From assembly GCA_023101725.1 (NCBI GenBank), contig JALJCO010001188.1, positions 1 through 64,000 of the forward strand: a stretch of DNA of 64,000 nucleotides. The letters are read 5' to 3'. Positions within the stretch are counted from its first letter, which is position 1, and each line of letters begins with the position of its first letter. The notes beneath the pieces were generated by a model, which was not told where the DNA came from, did not search any database, and saw only the letters and a list, made by a program, of their open reading frames with translations. The DNA is from Atherinomorus stipes (lineage: Eukaryota > Chordata > Actinopteri > Atheriniformes > Atherinidae). Below are positions 61,748 through 64,000 of the stretch, piece by piece. The translations under genes and the position numbers were made by a program.

Positions 61748-63238
61748 CAGGGGTGTCAAAGTTATTCCTGAAAGGGCCGTGTGGCTGCTCGTTTTCTTTC
61801 CAACTAAGCAGCAGCACACCAGACACCATTCAGCTCATCAAGTTAGTCCAGTCTTAAAGGTTGAATATGGAACATTTTTATTAAAAGCTATATTTTTAAA
61901 AAAAATAATACCTCTACAGGTCGTTTGGGGGTGTGCAGAATGAAAGTACAACATTTCCAAGAAAAATCATATATAGCCTTAAAATAATTATTAAATAAAT
62001 TTTTACGGGTTCGATAATGGCATTTTATTTACGTCTATAAGCCAATACATGCCGCCATTGCAGGTTGCCAAATACGATCTCTGTGTGGAAACAATATTTT
62101 GGTCATAGTCAGGCTTGTACAGGGGAAAACCGTGGAGATGACGGGGGAAGCAGCTGCTTCAGGGCCCTGGAGATATTATCTGTTTCTGAGGAGGAGTGAC
62201 CTGAGAAGAGCAAAACCTGGAGTAAATTTAGGTGAAGACTTCACTAAATGGACCCATATAAACATTTTCCACGGCATCTAAACACGCAAATGTCGACTTT
62301 CCTCCTGGATCGGTAAGCTAGCTTGTTTGCTAACATGGCTAACGTTAGCTGTCGGTTATAAACTCCTGTGCGTTACTTGTTGGACATGCTGCAGACTGTT
62401 GGTCACTTACGTATCGGCAGTGAGCCTGGCATCCCAGCGGCTGGAGTTGTTTTTCTGCCGTTGCAACTACAACCTAGACACACGTGATGTCGCTGTTCTG
62501 TCCGTATTCCATATTCAACCTTTAAAGGGACATCGTGTAATCGCGAGCAGCTCCCTCGTACTTTTCACGCTGCGTTCGCGTGAAACCGGGCAGACCGACG
62601 ACAGCTGCTGCATGTAAAGTTATCATCAGCCTCTATGTGAACACATGGTCCGGTGACATCAGTCCACATCTGATTTGTTGTCATGGCGATGTCGTATTGT
62701 TTTCCCTGACCCATGTTTTACCGTCTTTCGCTCGGCTTCATTGATTAAAATGACATCTGGTTTGTTACCAACGGCCGTCTGCCCGACTGCACATGAACCC
62801 AGCATCAGTGAGACGCCAGTTTCTCCCCACTGCAGCGCGGTGACTTTTTAAAGGTGTTACCTCGAACTGAGCTGAAAACTCCGGTGTGTCCGGTGAGTTT
62901 CTGTGATTTCCTACTGTCACGCTTCTCCTGAATGCAAAAACATGGCGATACGACATGGCAGCCTCCACCGAGCCGCCCCGCTCGATGTGTAAATGAATGA
63001 TACGGACGGCAAATTTAGAACTTAGAGGAGCACTTCAGTTTGTTGATGGGAGTGATTACTGATTAATAAAAAAACACTTTTGAACCAAATAATCAGTTTT
63101 TGTGAATAAATAACAGGAGAACTTACACAATATCCCTTTAACTTGAAGACTTGATGAGATGAGTGGAGTCAGGTCTGCGTGGTTGGAAAGAAAACCAGCA
63201 GCCACACGGCCCTATCTGGAATCACTTTGACATCCCTG
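61748..63238. mobile_element. Non-autonomous hAT element with exact 8-bp TSD
   Basis: TSD CTCTAAAC at 61740-61747 and 63239-63246. Ends CAGGGGTGTCAAAGTTATTC and GGAATCACTTTGACATCCCTG-like inverse, then GGGCCGTGTGGCTGC / GCAGCCACACGGCCC. It carries family G at 62526-63137. No transposase. Confidence 0.9.
62526..63137. mobile_element. TTAA-target MITE, family G, copy 2
   Basis: TTAA at 62522-62525 and 63138-63141; ends AGGGACATCGTGTAATCG and TTACACAATATCCCT. It lies within the hAT element, so it arrived later than that element formed or was carried by it. Confidence 0.85.
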
Positions 63239-63420
63239 CTCTAAACTGTCCCTATGAGTGAATGTGAGTGTGAATGGTTGTCTGTCTCTCTGTGTTGGAC
63301 CTGTGACTGGCGACCTGCCCAGGGTGTATCCTGCCTCTTGCCTGATAATAGCTGGGATAGGCTCCAGCAACCCCCACGACCCTGAACTGGATAAGCGGTA
63401 CAGAAAATGACTGACTTACT

Positions 63421-64000
63421 GGATCTTACAAAAGCTTTTTTTTTAAGAATTAACCACTTTTAAAAACAGACAAAAGAAACAATTTTTTATTCAAGCAAAG
63501 CAAACCAATGCAGCAAAAACTAAATTTTATGCACAAAATTCAATTCAATTCAATTTTTTTAAAAGTTCTGCATAATACAGTGGTTTGGTGAAACATGGGC
63601 GAAACATCTGCTTTTCTTTTCTATATTTTTTTTAAAAAACAAAAAAAACTACTGTAAAAATTTAGTTACTCTTGCTTTTTTAAAAAAAAAAAAAAAAAAA
63701 CAAAAAAAAATCCTTTTATTTTAGTTTATAAAAGCAGTTTCAGTATCTGTTTCAGAAAGAAAAATCTGGTCCCTATGATAACTTATTTGCAGAGGACAGG
63801 AAACATGCTGTCCAGAGCTGAAATGTACTGGAGAGACTCTGGAAAGAACTGGAAAATATTTCAGTCTTGAAAACAGGACGAACAGCAAGAGACAGCAGAA
63901 CCACTGTCAGAAGAATCTCAGTGGCCAGTTGAAACCAGTAGGTTGCAGTAATAACACAAAAGAAGCCAAAAGAGGGAGAAAAAAAGGCAAAAAAAAAAGA
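63421..64000. other. Right edge of window, no gene seen
   Basis: A/T-rich with long A runs (63681-63710); nothing recognised. Confidence 0.5.

Larger units (their letters stand above)
61545..63420 (+). mobile_element. Fish SINE split by a hAT element
   Basis: The left part has GTCGCCAGTTCGATTCCCAG (B box), GTGTGGAGTTTGTATGTTCT and CCCGTCTAAAGACATGCACG. The right part (63239 on) has GGTTGTCTGTCTCTCTGTGT, ATAGCTGGGATAGGCTCCAG and GGATAAGCGGTACAG. The two halves abut once the 61748-63238 element and one TSD are ignored. Confidence 0.8.

Overview
The window is nuclear DNA of a ray-finned fish. The evidence is two vertebrate genes with short exons and canonical introns, a CpG-rich first exon, and a dense load of fish-type repeats (an L1/Tx1-like LINE, L2, Tc1, hAT, TTAA-target and tRNA-derived SINE elements). 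The species cannot be read from the sequence; the repeat mix suits a percomorph teleost. There are no operons, CRISPR arrays or phage genes.

Layout. Positions 1-9045 are a nest of transposons: a LINE of about 7.5 kb with a 15-bp target duplication sits inside a MITE, and the LINE itself carries a 1.6-kb hAT element inside ORF1. A SINE interrupted by a long foldback element follows. Positions 10627-18347 (+ strand) hold a PDZ-scaffold gene, best read as pdzd3 (NHERF4/IKEPP). It has three complete PDZ domains, one intron with a GC donor, and an unresolved first exon and C-terminus. Positions 18713-25890 are mostly intergenic repeats. Positions 27520-54274 (- strand) hold a nemo-like kinase gene (nlk). 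All eleven coding exons could be placed and their phases agree, apart from one missing base in exon 10. Its promoter and CpG-rich 5' region lie at about 54275-55680. The two genes are tail to tail. Positions 55700-64000 hold no recognised gene: a Tc1 relic split by an L2 fragment, MITEs, and a hAT element inserted in a SINE.

The two genes are unrelated in function. PDZD3 is a cortical scaffold that tethers transporters and receptors in epithelia. NLK is a proline-directed Ser/Thr kinase of the MAPK-like group acting in Wnt/TCF, Notch and TGF-beta-related signalling. Adjacency implies no shared pathway.

Strongest observations: (1) nlk intron 3 has the full signature of a minor-spliceosome (U12-type) intron; (2) nlk exon 10 is one base short of the conserved reading frame, with a second AG two bases downstream that would re-establish the frame at the cost of about a dozen conserved residues; (3) several transposon nests have exact target duplications, so the order of insertion can be read; (4) a composite MITE family carries an inner inverted-repeat element with CG-containing palindromic units. 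I did not find a convincing new gene system.
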